Counted from the stretch's first letter, positions 1 through 10,151 are shown. The stretch is 64,000 nucleotides of DNA from Streptomyces caelestis (GCF_001279005.1 NZ_LGCN01000276.1:138511-202510); one strand, 5' to 3'. Program-made: numbers and translations. Notes: generated from the sequence alone by a model not told the origin.

Positions 1-1021
1 AGACGCTGTAGTAGTGCTTGGGGCGGCCGGTGACGGTGGCCTTGATGCGGGCGGCGCGCAGGTCCTGCTGCACCTCGTCGGTGACGATGGCCAGGTACTC
101 GTCGCGCTTGGGCGCGCGCTCGGCGACCAGGCGGACGATCTCGTCGTACATCTTGGGGTAGAGGATCGCGAAGGCGAGGTCCTCCAGCTCCCACTTGATG
201 GTGTTCATGCCCAGGCGGTGGGCGAGCGGCGCGTAGATCTCCAGGGTCTCGCGCGCCTTCTTCTCCTGCTTCTCGCGCTTGAGGTAGCGCATGGTGCGCA
301 TGTTGTGCAGGCGGTCGGCGAGCTTGATGACCAGGACGCGCGGGTCCTTGGCCATGGCGACGACCATCTTGCGCACGGTCTCGGCCTGCGCGGCCTCGCC
401 GAACTTGACCTTGTCCAGCTTGGTGACGCCGTCGACGAGCAGGGTGACCACGTCGCCGAAGTCGCGGCGCAGGTCCTCCAGACCGTACTCGGTGTCCTCG
501 ACGGTGTCGTGCAGCAGGCCGGCCATCAGCGTGGCCGGGTCCATGCCCAGCTCGGCGAGGATGGTGGTGACGGCGAGCGGGTGCGTGATGTACGGGTCGC
601 CGCTCTTGCGCTTCTGGCCGCGGTGCCAGCGTTCGGCGACCTGGTAGGCGCGCTCGATCTGGCGGAGCGTGGCGTTCTCGATCTTGGGGTCGTTGCTGCG
701 GACGATCCGCAGCAGCGGCTCGAGGACCGGGTTGTACGGGTTCGCGCGCTGCACGCCGAGCCGGGCGAGGCGGGCGCGGACGCGGTTGGAGGAGCCGGAG
801 CGCGGCTGGCCGGTGTTGGGGCGGGCCGGGGGCGCGGAGCGCTCGGGAGGGGACGGCTTGGGGCGCGGCTGCTCGGGCTTGTCGGCCGACGCGGACTGGG
901 CGTGCTGGACCGGCCCACGCGTGTCGTTCTTCGCGTGGGGCGCGCTCGGCGCGGGCTTGGCCGTGGCCGCCGAGGCGGACTCGGGCTTGGCGGCGGTCAG
1001 GTGCTGGGCCTCGTCTGGCAA
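1..1021 (-). CDS. relA: RelA/SpoT-family (p)ppGpp synthetase/hydrolase, N-terminal part (runs off the window)
   Basis: Bifunctional alarmone enzyme of the stringent response. The window holds the first 340 codons. After a Pro/Ala/Ser-rich head of about 75 residues comes the HD hydrolase domain, with the signatures [10 protein letters not shown] and [10 protein letters not shown], then the start of the synthetase domain; the ppGpp synthetase catalytic region, TGS and ACT lie outside. I chose the TTG start at 1021 because GAGGAG sits 7 nt upstream and the protein begins MPDEAQHLT; an ATG at 1073 is out of frame. It follows apt by 193 bp, with an apt terminator hairpin between, so it probably has its own promoter. 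The order apt-relA is conserved in actinobacteria. Family assignment is certain; the hydrolase/synthetase balance cannot be judged from the fragment. Confidence 0.96.
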   Translation of the reverse strand, partial: MPDEAQHLTAAKPESASAATAKPAPSAPHAKNDTRGPVQHAQSASADKPEQPRPKPSPPERSAPPARPNTGQPRSGSSNRVRARLARLGVQRANPYNPVLEPLLRIVRSNDPKIENATLRQIERAYQVAERWHRGQKRKSGDPYITHPLAVTTILAELGMDPATLMAGLLHDTVEDTEYGLEDLRRDFGDVVTLLVDGVTKLDKVKFGEAAQAETVRKMVVAMAKDPRVLVIKLADRLHNMRTMRYLKREKQEKKARETLEIYAPLAHRLGMNTIKWELEDLAFAILYPKMYDEIVRLVAERAPKRDEYLAIVTDEVQQDLRAARIKATVTGRPKHYYSV

Positions 1022-1142
1022 GAGGGCTCCTCGTGCGCGATCCGGGTCCCCGGTCAGGCTCCGGAAACCCCATGGTAGCCATCCCGTGCCCGCGGATCGC
1101 CTGCGGGCGGATGTGAGGACGGTCTACTCCTGGAACGCCCGA

Positions 1143-1171
1143 GGCGGGCGCCGGATTCCTCCGGGCCCGCC
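1143..1171 (-). terminator. Hairpin downstream of apt
   Basis: A GGCGGGC / GCCCGCC stem continues into CCGGA / TCCGG with a 4-nt loop, giving about 12 bp with one bulged G. It lies 43 bp past the apt stop and before relA, with no T-tract. I infer a terminator or attenuator separating the sec-apt operon from relA. Confidence 0.55.
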
Positions 1172-1214
1172 CGAGCGGTGTTCCCCGTGTGCGATTCGCG
1201 TGCGTCGCCGCTGG

Positions 1215-1754
1215 TCAGACCGTGAGCAGCGCCTCCAGCGGGGCGCCGGCCAGGGCCGGTTCCAGCCGGGCACGGCCGCCGAGGAAGCCGAGCTCCATCA
1301 GTACGGCCAGGCCCGCGACCTCGGCGCCCGCCCTGCGGATGAGCTGGACCGACGCCTCGGCGGTGCCGCCGGTGGCGAGGACGTCGTCGACCACCAGAAC
1401 GCGGTCGGCGGTGGTCAGGTCCTCCGCGTGCACCTCGATCTCGGCGGAGCCGTACTCCAGGTCGTAGGCCTGGCTGAGGGTGGCTCCGGGGAGCTTGCCC
1501 GCCTTGCGCACGGGGATGAAGCCGAGACCCGCGCGGACGGCGACCGGGGCGCCGAGGATGAACCCGCGGGCCTCCAGGCCGACGACCTTGGTGGCGCCGG
1601 TGGCACGGGCGATGTCGGCCAGGACGTCGCTGAGTGCCGCGAACGCCGCGGGGTCCGCCAGGAGCGGGGTGATGTCCTTGAACATCACGCCCGGCTCCGG
1701 GTAGTCCGCCACGTCCCGGATGCGGCTGAGCAGCAGCTCTCTGATCCCGGTCAT
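1215..1754 (-). CDS. apt: Adenine phosphoribosyltransferase
   Basis: Purine salvage: adenine plus PRPP gives AMP and pyrophosphate in the cytosol. The product is 179 residues, a normal length. The PRPP-binding signature VLVVDDVLATGGTA is at about residues 120-133, and the N-terminal segment DYPEPGVMFKDITPLL is typical of Apt. The ATG overlaps the secF stop as ATGA, so translation is probably coupled to secF. Apt sits between secDF and relA as in many actinobacteria. A longer in-frame reading upstream exists but is antisense-like sequence inside secF and was not used. Confidence 0.97.
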   Translation of the reverse strand: MTGIRELLLSRIRDVADYPEPGVMFKDITPLLADPAAFAALSDVLADIARATGATKVVGLEARGFILGAPVAVRAGLGFIPVRKAGKLPGATLSQAYDLEYGSAEIEVHAEDLTTADRVLVVDDVLATGGTAEASVQLIRRAGAEVAGLAVLMELGFLGGRARLEPALAGAPLEALLTV

Positions 1755-2869
1755 CGGCGCTTCCCGGAAGGACGGCCCCGGCCGCGGGCACGGGTCGCCG
1801 ACTGGTCGCGCGGGCCGACGACCGCGGGTGCGGCGTCCTCGGACTCGTCGCCGTGGTCCTCGCCGGTGACCGGGGTCTCCCGCGTCTCCCCCGTGGCCGT
1901 ACCCTGGGCGCGCTTGGCCAGGACCCGCTTCTTCAGCGACTTCATCGCCGGCTCGCGCTCCTTGAGGTCGGCGACGAGCGGGGTGGCGATGAAGATCGAG
2001 GAGTACGCGCCGGCGGCGAGGCCGACGAACAGCGACAGCGAGATGTCGTTCAGCATGCCGGCGCCGAGGACGCCGCCGCCGATGAACAGCAGGCCCGCCA
2101 CCGGCAGCAGCGCGACCACCGTGGTGTTGACGGAACGGACCAGGGTGCTGTTGATGGAACGGTTGGCGATCTCGCTGTACGTCCAGCGGGTCTGCTTGGT
2201 GATGTCCTTGGTCTGTTCCTTGAGGCTGTCGAAGACGACGACCGTGTCGTACAGCGAGTAACCGAGGATGGTCAGCAGACCGATCACCGTGCCCGGCGTG
2301 ACCTCGAAGCCGACGAGGGCGTAGATGCCGACGGTGATGGTGATGTCGTGGATCAGGGCGACGAACGCGGCGAGCGCCATGCGCCACTCGAAGGCGATCG
2401 CCAGGTAGATCACGACCAGGAACATGAAGATGCCGAGGCCCTGCCAGGCCTTGTTGGCGATCTGCTCACCCCAGCTGGGACCGACCAGTTCGGCGTTGAT
2501 CTGCTCACTGTCGAGCTTGAGGTCCTCGGCGAGCGTGTCCTTGATCTTGTCCGACGCGCCGGTGTCGATGCCCGCGACCTGGATGCGCATGCTGCCGTCG
2601 CCGAGCTGCTGGACGATCGCGTCGTGACCGGAGGCGTCCTCCGCGTACCCCTCGGCCTGGGCGACCGAGACGCTCATGTTCTTCGGAGTGGTGAAGACCG
2701 CTCCGCCCTGGAACTCGATGCCCATGTGCAGGCCGCGCACCGCCAGGCCGAGGATGGCCGTGATGGTGATCAGGATGGAGATGCCGTACCAGATCTTGCG
2801 GTTCTTGACGAAGTCGTAGCCGACCTCGCCGTGGTGCAGTCGGGCGCCGAGGGTGCCGAGCTTCGACAT
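1751..2869 (-). CDS. secF: Protein translocase subunit SecF
   Basis: Membrane partner of SecD; the SecDF complex uses the proton gradient to help pull preproteins through SecYEG. The product is 372 residues. TM1 is at about 28-46, a periplasmic loop follows, and five further hydrophobic segments lie in the C-terminal half, with the conserved GxxLGAGMLNDISLSLF stretch. The basic, low-complexity C-tail (about 325-372) is longer than in E. coli SecF. It starts 3 nt after the secD stop and overlaps apt by 4 nt, so secD-secF-apt read as one operon. Confidence 0.97.
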   Translation of the reverse strand: MSKLGTLGARLHHGEVGYDFVKNRKIWYGISILITITAILGLAVRGLHMGIEFQGGAVFTTPKNMSVSVAQAEGYAEDASGHDAIVQQLGDGSMRIQVAGIDTGASDKIKDTLAEDLKLDSEQINAELVGPSWGEQIANKAWQGLGIFMFLVVIYLAIAFEWRMALAAFVALIHDITITVGIYALVGFEVTPGTVIGLLTILGYSLYDTVVVFDSLKEQTKDITKQTRWTYSEIANRSINSTLVRSVNTTVVALLPVAGLLFIGGGVLGAGMLNDISLSLFVGLAAGAYSSIFIATPLVADLKEREPAMKSLKKRVLAKRAQGTATGETRETPVTGEDHGDESEDAAPAVVGPRDQSATRARGRGRPSGKRR

Positions 2870-2872
2870 CTC

Positions 2873-4645
2873 TCACGCCTCCTTCGTCTGGGCAGGGGCG
2901 GAGGGACGGCGGGTACGGCGCAGGGGCGGCTTCGCGCCCAGTGCCTTCGGGTCGAGACCGGACCACTTGTGGCCGCTCGCGAAGAACTTCCGGCGGGCCA
3001 TCAGCGTGAGCAGCGGCTTGGTGAAGAGGAACACCACCACGACGTCGAGCACGGTGGTCAGGCCGAGCGTGAACGCGAAGCCCTGGACCTTGCCGACGGT
3101 GACGACGAAGAGCACCGCGGCGGCGAGGAACGACACGAAGTCGGAGACCAGGATGGTGCGCCGGGCGCGCGGCCAGGCCCGCTCCACGGAGGGACGCAGG
3201 GTGCGGCCCTCGCGGATCTCGTCCCGGACCCGTTCGAAGAACACGATGAACGAGTCCGCCGTGATGCCGATCGCGACGATGGCGCCGCACACGGCCGGCA
3301 GGTTCAGCGCGAAGCCGATGGTCGGGCCGAGCAGCGACATGATCACGTAGGTGAGGGCGGCGGACACCAGCAGCGACAGGATCGCGATGAAGGACAGGCC
3401 GCGGTAGTAGAACAGCAGGTAGAGGACGACCAGGGCGAGACCGATGGCACCGGCGATCAGACCGGCCTTCAGCTGTTCACCGCCGAGCGCGGCGGTGACG
3501 GTGGTGACGCTGTCCTCGCGGAAGGTCAGCGGCAGGGCGCCGTAGGACAGCATGTTGGCCAGTTCCTGCGCCGACTGCTGGTTGAAGTTGCCGGAGATCT
3601 CGGCGTTGCCGCCGGTCAGGGCCTGGCTGACGTACGGGTCGGAGACGACCTCGTTGTCCAGGACGATGGCGAACTGGTTCTGCGGGGACTGGTTCTGGGC
3701 GAGCCGGCCGGTGACGTCGGCGAACTTCTTGGCGCCCTTGTCCGTGAAGTCCATCGTGACGACCCAGCCGGCACCGGTCTGGGTGTTCAGGACGGCCTTG
3801 GCCTCGTCGACGTCCGTGCCGTCGACCGCGGCGGGGCCGAGGATGTACTTCTGCCACTGGCCCTGGGAGTTCTGGCCGCAGGCGACGGTCGAGTCGCTGG
3901 ACTTGGAACCGTCACCGGCCTTGGCGCGGACGCTCTCCTTGGTGCAGTCGAGCGCGGCGTACTGCGCCTGGAGCTTGCCGTCGGCGTCGCCGGAGGTGCC
4001 GCCGGTCGCGGACGCGGAGGGGCTCGCCCCGTCCTCGGCCGTGCCGCTCGGGGCGGCGGACGGCGTCTCGTCGGCCTTCAGGGCGTCGGTGACGGCACGG
4101 CCCTGGGTGGTGGCGCTCGCCGACGGGGAGGAACCGTCGGTCGCCTTCTCCGTGGCCTTGTCGGTCGCCTTGTCCTTGCCGGAGTCCTGCTCCGAGCCGT
4201 CGCCGGTCGCGCTGGGCGTGGGAGCGGCGCCGCCACCGGCGAGTTCGGTGGCGATGACGGGGCGGAAGTAGAGCTTGGCGGTGGTGCCGACCTGTTCCCG
4301 GGCCTGCTTGGAGTTCGTGCCCTTGGGAATGTTCACGATGATGTTGCGGGTGCCCTGCGTCTGGACCTCGGCCTCGGAGACGCCCAGACCGTTGACACGC
4401 CGCTCCATGATGGAGACCGCGGTGTCCATGTTGGTCTTGTTGATCGCGGACTCCTGGCCGGCCTCGGGGACCGCCGCCAGCGTGATGCTCGTACCACCGG
4501 CCAGGTCGATGCCGAGACGCGGAGTGGTGTGCCCGGATGCGAACATGCCGCCGGTGAGCGCCACGATGGCGATCAGGATCAGAGCCAGCGAGCGCCACGG
4601 TTTGCTTGTGGCGCTCGCGTTCTGTCCCTTTTTGAGTGCTGCCAC
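2873..4645 (-). CDS. secD: Protein translocase subunit SecD
   Basis: Large subunit of the proton-driven SecDF export accessory complex. The GTG start at 4645 is preferred because GGGAG lies 9 nt upstream and the protein then begins MAALKKGQ, giving 590 residues; an ATG 60 bp upstream would add 20 residues without a better ribosome site. TM1 is at about 19-36, the conserved GIDLAGGTSITL at 45-56 matches the SecD D1 motif, and five TM segments follow residue 415. A low-complexity Ser/Thr/Lys/Asp insert (about 138-222, containing DKATDKATEKATDG) interrupts the periplasmic P1 domain. This is common in streptomycete SecD but has no known function. Confidence 0.96.
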   Translation of the reverse strand: MAALKKGQNASATSKPWRSLALILIAIVALTGGMFASGHTTPRLGIDLAGGTSITLAAVPEAGQESAINKTNMDTAVSIMERRVNGLGVSEAEVQTQGTRNIIVNIPKGTNSKQAREQVGTTAKLYFRPVIATELAGGGAAPTPSATGDGSEQDSGKDKATDKATEKATDGSSPSASATTQGRAVTDALKADETPSAAPSGTAEDGASPSASATGGTSGDADGKLQAQYAALDCTKESVRAKAGDGSKSSDSTVACGQNSQGQWQKYILGPAAVDGTDVDEAKAVLNTQTGAGWVVTMDFTDKGAKKFADVTGRLAQNQSPQNQFAIVLDNEVVSDPYVSQALTGGNAEISGNFNQQSAQELANMLSYGALPLTFREDSVTTVTAALGGEQLKAGLIAGAIGLALVVLYLLFYYRGLSFIAILSLLVSAALTYVIMSLLGPTIGFALNLPAVCGAIVAIGITADSFIVFFERVRDEIREGRTLRPSVERAWPRARRTILVSDFVSFLAAAVLFVVTVGKVQGFAFTLGLTTVLDVVVVFLFTKPLLTLMARRKFFASGHKWSGLDPKALGAKPPLRRTRRPSAPAQTKEA

Positions 4646-4739
4646 CTTCTCGTACTCCCTCTCGGGCCGCCCCGCTCCGGGTCGAGGAGCGGGCGGCCAT
4701 GACATGGTGTCGGGACTCCGTGCGGGTCGGGCATGCCCC

Positions 4740-4768
4740 GGGGCGCGCGGGCAGCACCCGCGCGCCCC
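4740..4768 (-). terminator. Perfect 12-bp hairpin between yajC and secD
   Basis: GGGGCGCGCGGG, loop CAGCA, then the exact complement. It lies 10 bp past the yajC stop and 95 bp before the secD GTG. No T-tract follows. It could partly terminate yajC transcription or act as an RNA-stabilising stem that sets the yajC:secD ratio. Confidence 0.6.
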
Positions 4769-4777
4769 GGAACACGA

Positions 4778-5278
4778 CTACTTCGCGTCGGAGTCGCCGT
4801 CGGACTTCTTCGACTGCGCGTCCGCCTTCGCCTCGCCGGCGGTGTCGGCGTCGGCCGGCTCGCCGGCCGCGTCCTTCTTGCCGAGGTCGACGGGCGTGTC
4901 GTCGGAGGCGGCGGCAGCGTCGGAGGAGTCGTCGGTCTCGGTGAGGGAGGAGGCGTCGTCGGGGACGACGTCGGCGTCGGACTTCAGGTCGTGCTCGATG
5001 CCGTGGACGATGCGGTTGTACTCCTCGTCGGTCAGCACGGCGCCGATCGAGTTCTTGGCGAACAGCAGCTCCACACCCGGGCCGGCGTCGAGGAGGACCG
5101 TGTCCTCACTGACCTCCTTGACCGTGGCGTACATGCCCCCGATGGTGCGGACGCCGGAACCGGGCTGCATCTGGTTCCGCATGTCGACGGCCTGCTGCTG
5201 CTTCTTCTTGGCCGACCGGGTCATCAGGAACATGGCCCCGATGAGCACAATGAACGGGAGGAGGGTCACGAGACTCAC
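4778..5278 (-). CDS. yajC: Preprotein translocase subunit YajC
   Basis: Small single-span membrane protein associated with SecDF. The product is 166 residues from a GTG start, with GGAAG about 10 nt upstream. It has an N-terminal TM helix (about 3-19), the positive stop-transfer segment RSAKKKQQQ, and the conserved core GVRTIGGMYATVKEV...EDTVLLDAGPGVEL. The last 70 residues are an acidic Asp/Ser/Ala tail (DDSSDAAAASDD), longer than in E. coli YajC (110 aa). The position upstream of secD supports the call. Confidence 0.95.
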   Translation of the reverse strand: MSLVTLLPFIVLIGAMFLMTRSAKKKQQQAVDMRNQMQPGSGVRTIGGMYATVKEVSEDTVLLDAGPGVELLFAKNSIGAVLTDEEYNRIVHGIEHDLKSDADVVPDDASSLTETDDSSDAAAASDDTPVDLGKKDAAGEPADADTAGEAKADAQSKKSDGDSDAK

Positions 5279-5443
5279 GGGTCGGAACTTCCTTCACACG
5301 ACCGCGATGGTGAACGGCCTGATGGTTGGGGGTATGTACTGCCGCCGGCAAGGGTGGCATCGGCGGAGTCTAAGCGAGTCCGCGCGCAGGGAACAACGCT
5401 CAGCATCGCACCGGGGTTCCTGCCTGGGCCAACCTCCTCGCCG

Positions 5444-6514
5444 TCACGCCCCGAACAGGTCCCCTTGTCCGTTTGCGGAGGCCTGTGAGCGGGGCGGCGT
5501 GAGGCCGAGATGCGCCCATGCCGCCGGGGTGGCCACCCTCCCGCGCGGGGTGCGGGCGAGCAGCCCCTCCCGTACGAGGAAGGGTTCGGCCACCTCTTCC
5601 ACGGTCTCACGTTCCTCCCCGACCGCGACGGACAGCGTGGAAAGGCCGACCGGTCCGCCGCCGAACAGCTTGAGCAGGGCCGTGAGGACGGCCCGGTCCA
5701 GCCGGTCGAGGCCCCGGGGATCGACCTCGTAGACGGCGAGGGCCGCCGCGGCGATGTCCTGGGTGATCAACCCGTCGGCCTTGACCTGCGCGTAGTCCCG
5801 GACGCGGCGCAGGAGGCGGTTGGCGATGCGGGGCGTGCCGCGGGACCGGCCGGCGATCTCCGCGGCGCCCTGCGGGTCGATCTCCACGTCGAGGAGGCTC
5901 GCCGAGCGGTGGACGACCCGCTCCAGCTCGGCCGGCTCGTAGAACTCCATGTGCGCGGTGAAGCCGAAGCGGTCGCGCAGCGGGGGCGGCAGCAGGCCGG
6001 CGCGGGTGGTGGCGCCGACCAGGGTGAAGGGCGGCAGTTCGAGGGGGATGGCGGTGGCGCCGGGGCCCTTGCCGACGATCACGTCGACGCGGAAGTCCTC
6101 CATCGCCATGTAGAGCATCTCCTCGGCGGGCCGGGACATGCGGTGGATCTCGTCGAGGAAGAGGACCTCGCCCTCCTGGAGGGAGGAGAGGATCGCCGCG
6201 AGGTCGCCGGCGTGCTGGATGGCGGGTCCCGAGGTGATGCGGATGGGGGCTTCCATCTCGGCGGCGATGATCATCGAGAGGGTGGTCTTGCCGAGGCCGG
6301 GGGCTCCGGAGAGCAGCACGTGGTCGGCGGTGGCCCCGCGCGCGCGTGCGGCGCGCAGCACGAGGTCGAGCTGCTCGCGGACCTTCTCCTGGCCGATGAA
6401 CTCGCCCAGGTCCTTGGGGCGCAGGGCGGCCTCGACGGCTTGGTCCTCGCGGTCGGCGGACGCACCGACGAGCCGCTCCTCGGCGGGGGTGTCGGTGGTG
6501 TCGTCCCAGTTCAT
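5444..6514 (-). CDS. ruvB: Holliday junction branch migration ATPase RuvB
   Basis: AAA+ motor that drives branch migration of Holliday junctions with RuvA in recombination and fork repair. The product is 356 residues. Walker [10 protein letters not shown] is at 70-78, Walker B LFLDEIH ends at 124, sensor 1 GATTRAG and arginine finger region LRDRFG follow, and a C-terminal winged helix is present. It is last in ruvC-ruvA-ruvB, 40 bp after ruvA. The about 25 acidic residues before the conserved [13 protein letters not shown] are normal for actinobacteria. Confidence 0.98.
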   Translation of the reverse strand: MNWDDTTDTPAEERLVGASADREDQAVEAALRPKDLGEFIGQEKVREQLDLVLRAARARGATADHVLLSGAPGLGKTTLSMIIAAEMEAPIRITSGPAIQHAGDLAAILSSLQEGEVLFLDEIHRMSRPAEEMLYMAMEDFRVDVIVGKGPGATAIPLELPPFTLVGATTRAGLLPPPLRDRFGFTAHMEFYEPAELERVVHRSASLLDVEIDPQGAAEIAGRSRGTPRIANRLLRRVRDYAQVKADGLITQDIAAAALAVYEVDPRGLDRLDRAVLTALLKLFGGGPVGLSTLSVAVGEERETVEEVAEPFLVREGLLARTPRGRVATPAAWAHLGLTPPRSQASANGQGDLFGA

Positions 6515-6554
6515 GTGCGTGTGCCTCAGCTCTTCGTACGGACCGGGGGCGGGG

Positions 6555-7160
6555 CTATCGGGCGCGGTTCAGCGTCTGCAGGGCCGCCTTCAGCAGCTGC
6601 CCCACCTGCGGGGCGCCCCCGGCGGCCTCCGCCTGGGGCGCCACGGCGGACACGGCCTCGTCGGCCTCGCGGGTCGCGTACCCGAGGCCGATCAGGGCGG
6701 CGTGCAGCTGGTCGCGCCAGCCGCTGGTGACCGGTGCGCCGACGGCGGGGGCGCCGAGCGGCTCGCCGAGGCGGTCCTTCAGCTCCAGGAGCAGCTTCTG
6801 GGCGCCCTTCTTGCCGATGCCGGGAACGGCGGTCAGCGCCTTCTCGTCCCCGGTGGAGACGGCTCTGCGCAGGGCGTCGGGGGTGTGCACGGCGAGCATC
6901 GCCTGGGCCAGCCGGGGGCCGACGCCGCTGGCGGTCTGGAGCAGCACGAAGACCTGGCGCTCGTCGTCGTCGGCGAAGCCGTACAGGGTCAGCGAGTCCT
7001 CGCGGACGACGAGGGAGGTGGCGAGTTTCGCGGGCTGTCCGACGCGGAGCGTGGAGAGCGTGTTCGGCGTGCACTGGACGGCCATGCCGACCCCGCCGAC
7101 CTCGACCACCGCGGTGTCGGGAGCGAGGGCGGCGACCGTGCCGCTGACGAAGGCGATCAT
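6555..7160 (-). CDS. ruvA: Holliday junction branch migration protein RuvA
   Basis: Tetrameric DNA-binding subunit that holds the four-way junction and loads RuvB. The product is 201 residues. The N-terminal OB-fold begins [12 protein letters not shown], helix-hairpin-helix motifs lie around [17 protein letters not shown] and [19 protein letters not shown], and the C-terminal domain III contacts RuvB. The ATG overlaps the ruvC TGA (ATGA), so translation is coupled. Confidence 0.98.
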   Translation of the reverse strand: MIAFVSGTVAALAPDTAVVEVGGVGMAVQCTPNTLSTLRVGQPAKLATSLVVREDSLTLYGFADDDERQVFVLLQTASGVGPRLAQAMLAVHTPDALRRAVSTGDEKALTAVPGIGKKGAQKLLLELKDRLGEPLGAPAVGAPVTSGWRDQLHAALIGLGYATREADEAVSAVAPQAEAAGGAPQVGQLLKAALQTLNRAR

Positions 7161-7714
7161 GCCGTACGGCCTTTCGACGGGTGTGGGGCGCGGGAGGCTT
7201 TCGAGGTGTGCCGGGCGACGGCCTGCTGGAGCCGGTTCTGCGCGGGGGCGCGCCAGATGTGGCAGATGGCGAGCGCGAGGGCGTCGGCGGCGTCCGCGGG
7301 CTTCGGCGGCGCGTCCAGCCGCAGCAGGCGGGTGACCATGGCGCCGACCTGGGCCTTGTCCGCGCGGCCCGAGCCGGTGACGGCGGCCTTGACCTCACTG
7401 GGCGTGTGCAGGGCGACGGGGATGCCACGGCGGGAGGCGCACAGGATGGCGACGGCACTGGCCTGGGCGGTACCCATCACCGTGCGCACGTTGTGCTGGC
7501 TGAAGACGCGCTCCACGGCGACGTACTCGGGCCGGTACTCGTCCAGCCACTGTTCGAGGCCCTGCTCGACGGCGACGAGGCGGTGGCCGAGGTCGGCGTC
7601 CGCCGGTGTGCGGACGACTCCCACGCCGCGCATGGTGAGCGGTCCGCCCGCGACGCCCTCGACGACGCCGACACCGCACCGGGTCAGCCCCGGGTCCACC
7701 CCCAGTACGCGCAC
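7157..7714 (-). CDS. ruvC: Crossover junction endodeoxyribonuclease RuvC
   Basis: Resolvase that nicks Holliday junctions symmetrically. The product is 185 residues from a GTG start with GGGG 6 nt upstream. RNase H-like catalytic acids are visible: Asp7 in [14 protein letters not shown], Glu in [11 protein letters not shown], and the Asp pair in [12 protein letters not shown] near 141-144. The C-terminus is about 15 residues longer than in E. coli and basic. First gene of the ruvCAB operon, 108 bp after yebC. Confidence 0.97.
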   Translation of the reverse strand: MRVLGVDPGLTRCGVGVVEGVAGGPLTMRGVGVVRTPADADLGHRLVAVEQGLEQWLDEYRPEYVAVERVFSQHNVRTVMGTAQASAVAILCASRRGIPVALHTPSEVKAAVTGSGRADKAQVGAMVTRLLRLDAPPKPADAADALALAICHIWRAPAQNRLQQAVARHTSKASRAPHPSKGRTA

Positions 7715-7822
7715 GCGCCGCCCCTTTTCCCTCGATCACCTGTTTGTGCAGGCTATCGGGTGCCACTGACAAAGCGACGGGCCGACGGAAGTGTCCCGCC
7801 GGCCCGCTGGGCAGTGGACGCG

Positions 7823-8575
7823 TTACGCGTCGACCTTCTCCATGATCTCGTCGCTCACGTCGAAGTTGGCGAAGACGTTCTGCACGTCGTCGCTGTCCTC
7901 CAGCGCGTCGATGAGCTTGAAGATCTTCTTGGCGCCCTCCTCGTCCAGCTCGACCTGCATGGTCGGGACGAAGTTGGCCTCGGCGGAGTCGTAGTCGATC
8001 CCGGCGTCCTGCAGGGCGGTGCGCACGGCGACCATGTCGCTGGCCTCGCTGAGCACCTCGAAGTTCTCGCCGAGGTCGTTGACCTCCTCCGCGCCCGCGT
8101 CCAGGACGGCGGCGAGGACGTCGTCCTCGGTCAGCTCGCCCTTGGGGACGATCACCACGCCCTTGCGGTTGAACAGGTACGACACCGAGCCCGGGTCGGC
8201 CATGGAGCCGCCGTTGCGGGTCATGGCGACGCGCACGTCCGAGGCGGCGCGGTTGCGGTTGTCGGTGAGGCACTCGATGAGCACCGCGACACCGTTCGGA
8301 CCGTAACCCTCGTACATGATCGTCTCGTAGTCGGCGCCACCGGCCTCGAGACCGCCACCGCGCTTGATGGCGGAGTCGATGTTCTTGTTCGGCACCGACT
8401 GCTTCTTGGCCTTCTGGACGGCGTCGTAGAGCGTGGGGTTGCCCTCCAGATCGACACCGCCCATACGCGCGGCGACCTCGATGTTCTTGATCAGCTTCGC
8501 GAAGAGCTTGCCGCGCTTGGCATCGATCACGGCCTTCTTGTGCTTCGTCGTGGCCCATTTAGAGTGGCCGGACAT
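7823..8575 (-). CDS. YebC/PmpR-family protein (TACO1 family)
   Basis: Member of the widespread YebC family, described both as DNA-binding regulators and as translation factors that relieve ribosome stalling at proline-rich stretches. The product is 250 residues, full length. The hallmark N-terminus [25 protein letters not shown] and the central segment NIDSAIKRG are present; the acidic C-terminus is typical. AAGGAG lies 8 nt before the ATG. Gene order pdxT-yebC-ruvC is conserved in actinobacteria. The molecular role here is not decidable from sequence. Confidence 0.96.
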   Translation of the reverse strand: MSGHSKWATTKHKKAVIDAKRGKLFAKLIKNIEVAARMGGVDLEGNPTLYDAVQKAKKQSVPNKNIDSAIKRGGGLEAGGADYETIMYEGYGPNGVAVLIECLTDNRNRAASDVRVAMTRNGGSMADPGSVSYLFNRKGVVIVPKGELTEDDVLAAVLDAGAEEVNDLGENFEVLSEASDMVAVRTALQDAGIDYDSAEANFVPTMQVELDEEGAKKIFKLIDALEDSDDVQNVFANFDVSDEIMEKVDA

Positions 8576-8623
8576 CTGCCTGTCTCCTTCGCGTAACCCA
8601 TCTCTGCAACGAACGCAGGAATC

Positions 8624-9232
8624 CTACAAGGACTCGGCCGCCCGGCACGCGCGCACCATGTCGACGAAGAGGCCGTGCACACGGTGATCGCCGGTCAGTT
8701 CCGGGTGGAACGACGTGGCCAGCGCGTTGCCCTGACGGACGGCGACGAGGTGGCCGCCGTGCTCGGCGAGCACCTCGGCCCCGGCGCCGACGGACTCCAC
8801 CCAGGGGGCGCGGATGAAGACGCCCTCCACGGGACCGCCCTCGACGCCCTTGACGTCGACCGCGGCCTCGAAGGACTCGTTCTGCCGTCCGAAGGCGTTG
8901 CGGCGCACGATCATGTCGATGCCGCCGACGGTCTCCTGGCCCGAGCGCGGGTCGAGGATCTTGTCGGCCAGCATGATCATGCCCGCGCAGGTGCCGTAGA
9001 CGGGCATGCCGTCGCGGACGCGTGCGCGCAGCGGCTCCATCAGGCCGAAGAGCACGGCCAGTTTGGAGATCGTGGTGGACTCCCCGCCCGGGACGACCAG
9101 GCCGTCGACCTCGGCGAGTTCCTCGGGCCGCCTGACCGGCCCGGCCGCGGCGCCGGCCGCGGCCAGGGCGGTGAGGTGCTCCCGTACGTCGCCCTGGAGG
9201 GCCAGGACGCCTATGACAGGTGCGTCGCTCAC
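8624..9232 (-). CDS. pdxT: Pyridoxal 5'-phosphate synthase glutaminase subunit PdxT
   Basis: Class I glutamine amidotransferase that releases ammonia for PdxS in the DXP-independent vitamin B6 pathway. The product is 202 residues from GTG. The nucleophile Cys is in [12 protein letters not shown], the N-terminal [12 protein letters not shown] and the GGESTT loop are conserved, and the His-Glu pair is in [12 protein letters not shown]. It starts 7 nt after the pdxS stop, so the two subunits are cotranscribed. Confidence 0.97.
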   Translation of the reverse strand: MSDAPVIGVLALQGDVREHLTALAAAGAAAGPVRRPEELAEVDGLVVPGGESTTISKLAVLFGLMEPLRARVRDGMPVYGTCAGMIMLADKILDPRSGQETVGGIDMIVRRNAFGRQNESFEAAVDVKGVEGGPVEGVFIRAPWVESVGAGAEVLAEHGGHLVAVRQGNALATSFHPELTGDHRVHGLFVDMVRACRAAESL

Positions 9233-9239
9233 GGGTGGG

Positions 9240-10151
9240 TCACCAGCCGCGGTTGGCGTAGCGCTCGGTCTCGGGGAGGGTGTCGCAGTTGATGCCGACC
9301 ATGGCCTCGCCGAGGTTGCGGGACGCGTCCGCGATGATCTTCGGGTCGTCGTAGAAGGTGGTCGCCTTGACGATGGCGGCGGCGCGCTTGGCCGGGTCGC
9401 CGGACTTGAAGATGCCGGAGCCGACGAAGACGCCCTCGGCGCCGAGCTGGCGCATCAGCGCCGCGTCGGCCGGGGTGGCCACGCCGCCGGCGGAGAAGAG
9501 GACCACGGGGAGCTTGCCCAGCGCGGCGACCTCCTTGACCAGCTCGTACGGGGCGCGCAGCTCCTTGGCGGCGGCGTACAGCTCGTTGTTGTCGTAACCG
9601 CGCAGGCGGGCGATCTCGTTCTTGATCTGACGCAGGTGGCGTACGGCCTCGACGACGTTGCCGGTGCCGGCCTCGCCCTTGGAGCGGATCATGGCGGCGC
9701 CCTCGGCGATCCGGCGCAGGGCCTCGCCCAGGTTGGTGGCGCCGCAGACGAACGGGGTGGTGAAGGCCCACTTGTCGGAGTGGTTGACCTCGTCGGCCGG
9801 GGTGAGGACCTCGGACTCGTCGATGTAGTCGACGCCGAGGGACTGCAGCACCTGGGCCTCGACGAAGTGGCCGATGCGGGACTTGGCCATCACGGGGATG
9901 GAGACCGCGTCGATGATGCCCTCGATCATGTCCGGGTCGGACATCCGGGCCACGCCGCCGTCCTTGCGGATGTCGGCCGGGACCCGCTCCAGGGCCATGA
10001 CGGCGACGGCGCCCGCGTCCTCGGCGATCTTGGCCTGCTCCGGCGTGACGACGTCCATGATCACGCCGCCCTTGAGCTGTTCGGCCATGCCGCGCTTCAC
10101 GCGGGCGGTACCGGTCTCGGGACCCTGGTTTTCGGAGAGCGTGCTGGACAC
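9240..10151 (-). CDS. pdxS: Pyridoxal 5'-phosphate synthase lyase subunit PdxS
   Basis: Condenses ribose 5-phosphate, glyceraldehyde 3-phosphate and ammonia to pyridoxal phosphate. The product is 303 residues from GTG at 10151 (GAGG 6 nt upstream, protein [10 protein letters not shown]); a longer reading to 10229 lacks a ribosome site. Signatures are [22 protein letters not shown], the Schiff-base lysine in [11 protein letters not shown], and [17 protein letters not shown]. It is a dodecameric (beta/alpha)8 barrel in characterised homologues. Confidence 0.98.
   Translation of the reverse strand: MSSTLSENQGPETGTARVKRGMAEQLKGGVIMDVVTPEQAKIAEDAGAVAVMALERVPADIRKDGGVARMSDPDMIEGIIDAVSIPVMAKSRIGHFVEAQVLQSLGVDYIDESEVLTPADEVNHSDKWAFTTPFVCGATNLGEALRRIAEGAAMIRSKGEAGTGNVVEAVRHLRQIKNEIARLRGYDNNELYAAAKELRAPYELVKEVAALGKLPVVLFSAGGVATPADAALMRQLGAEGVFVGSGIFKSGDPAKRAAAIVKATTFYDDPKIIADASRNLGEAMVGINCDTLPETERYANRGW

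Noticed and set aside
1071..1073. ATG upstream of relA as its start
   Set aside because: Out of frame with the RelA protein; the TTG at 1021 has GAGGAG at proper distance.
1853..4702. A 949-codon plus-strand frame over secD and secF
   Set aside because: Antisense to two clearly recognised genes; composition is Asp/Gly/Arg/Val-rich as expected of a shadow frame.
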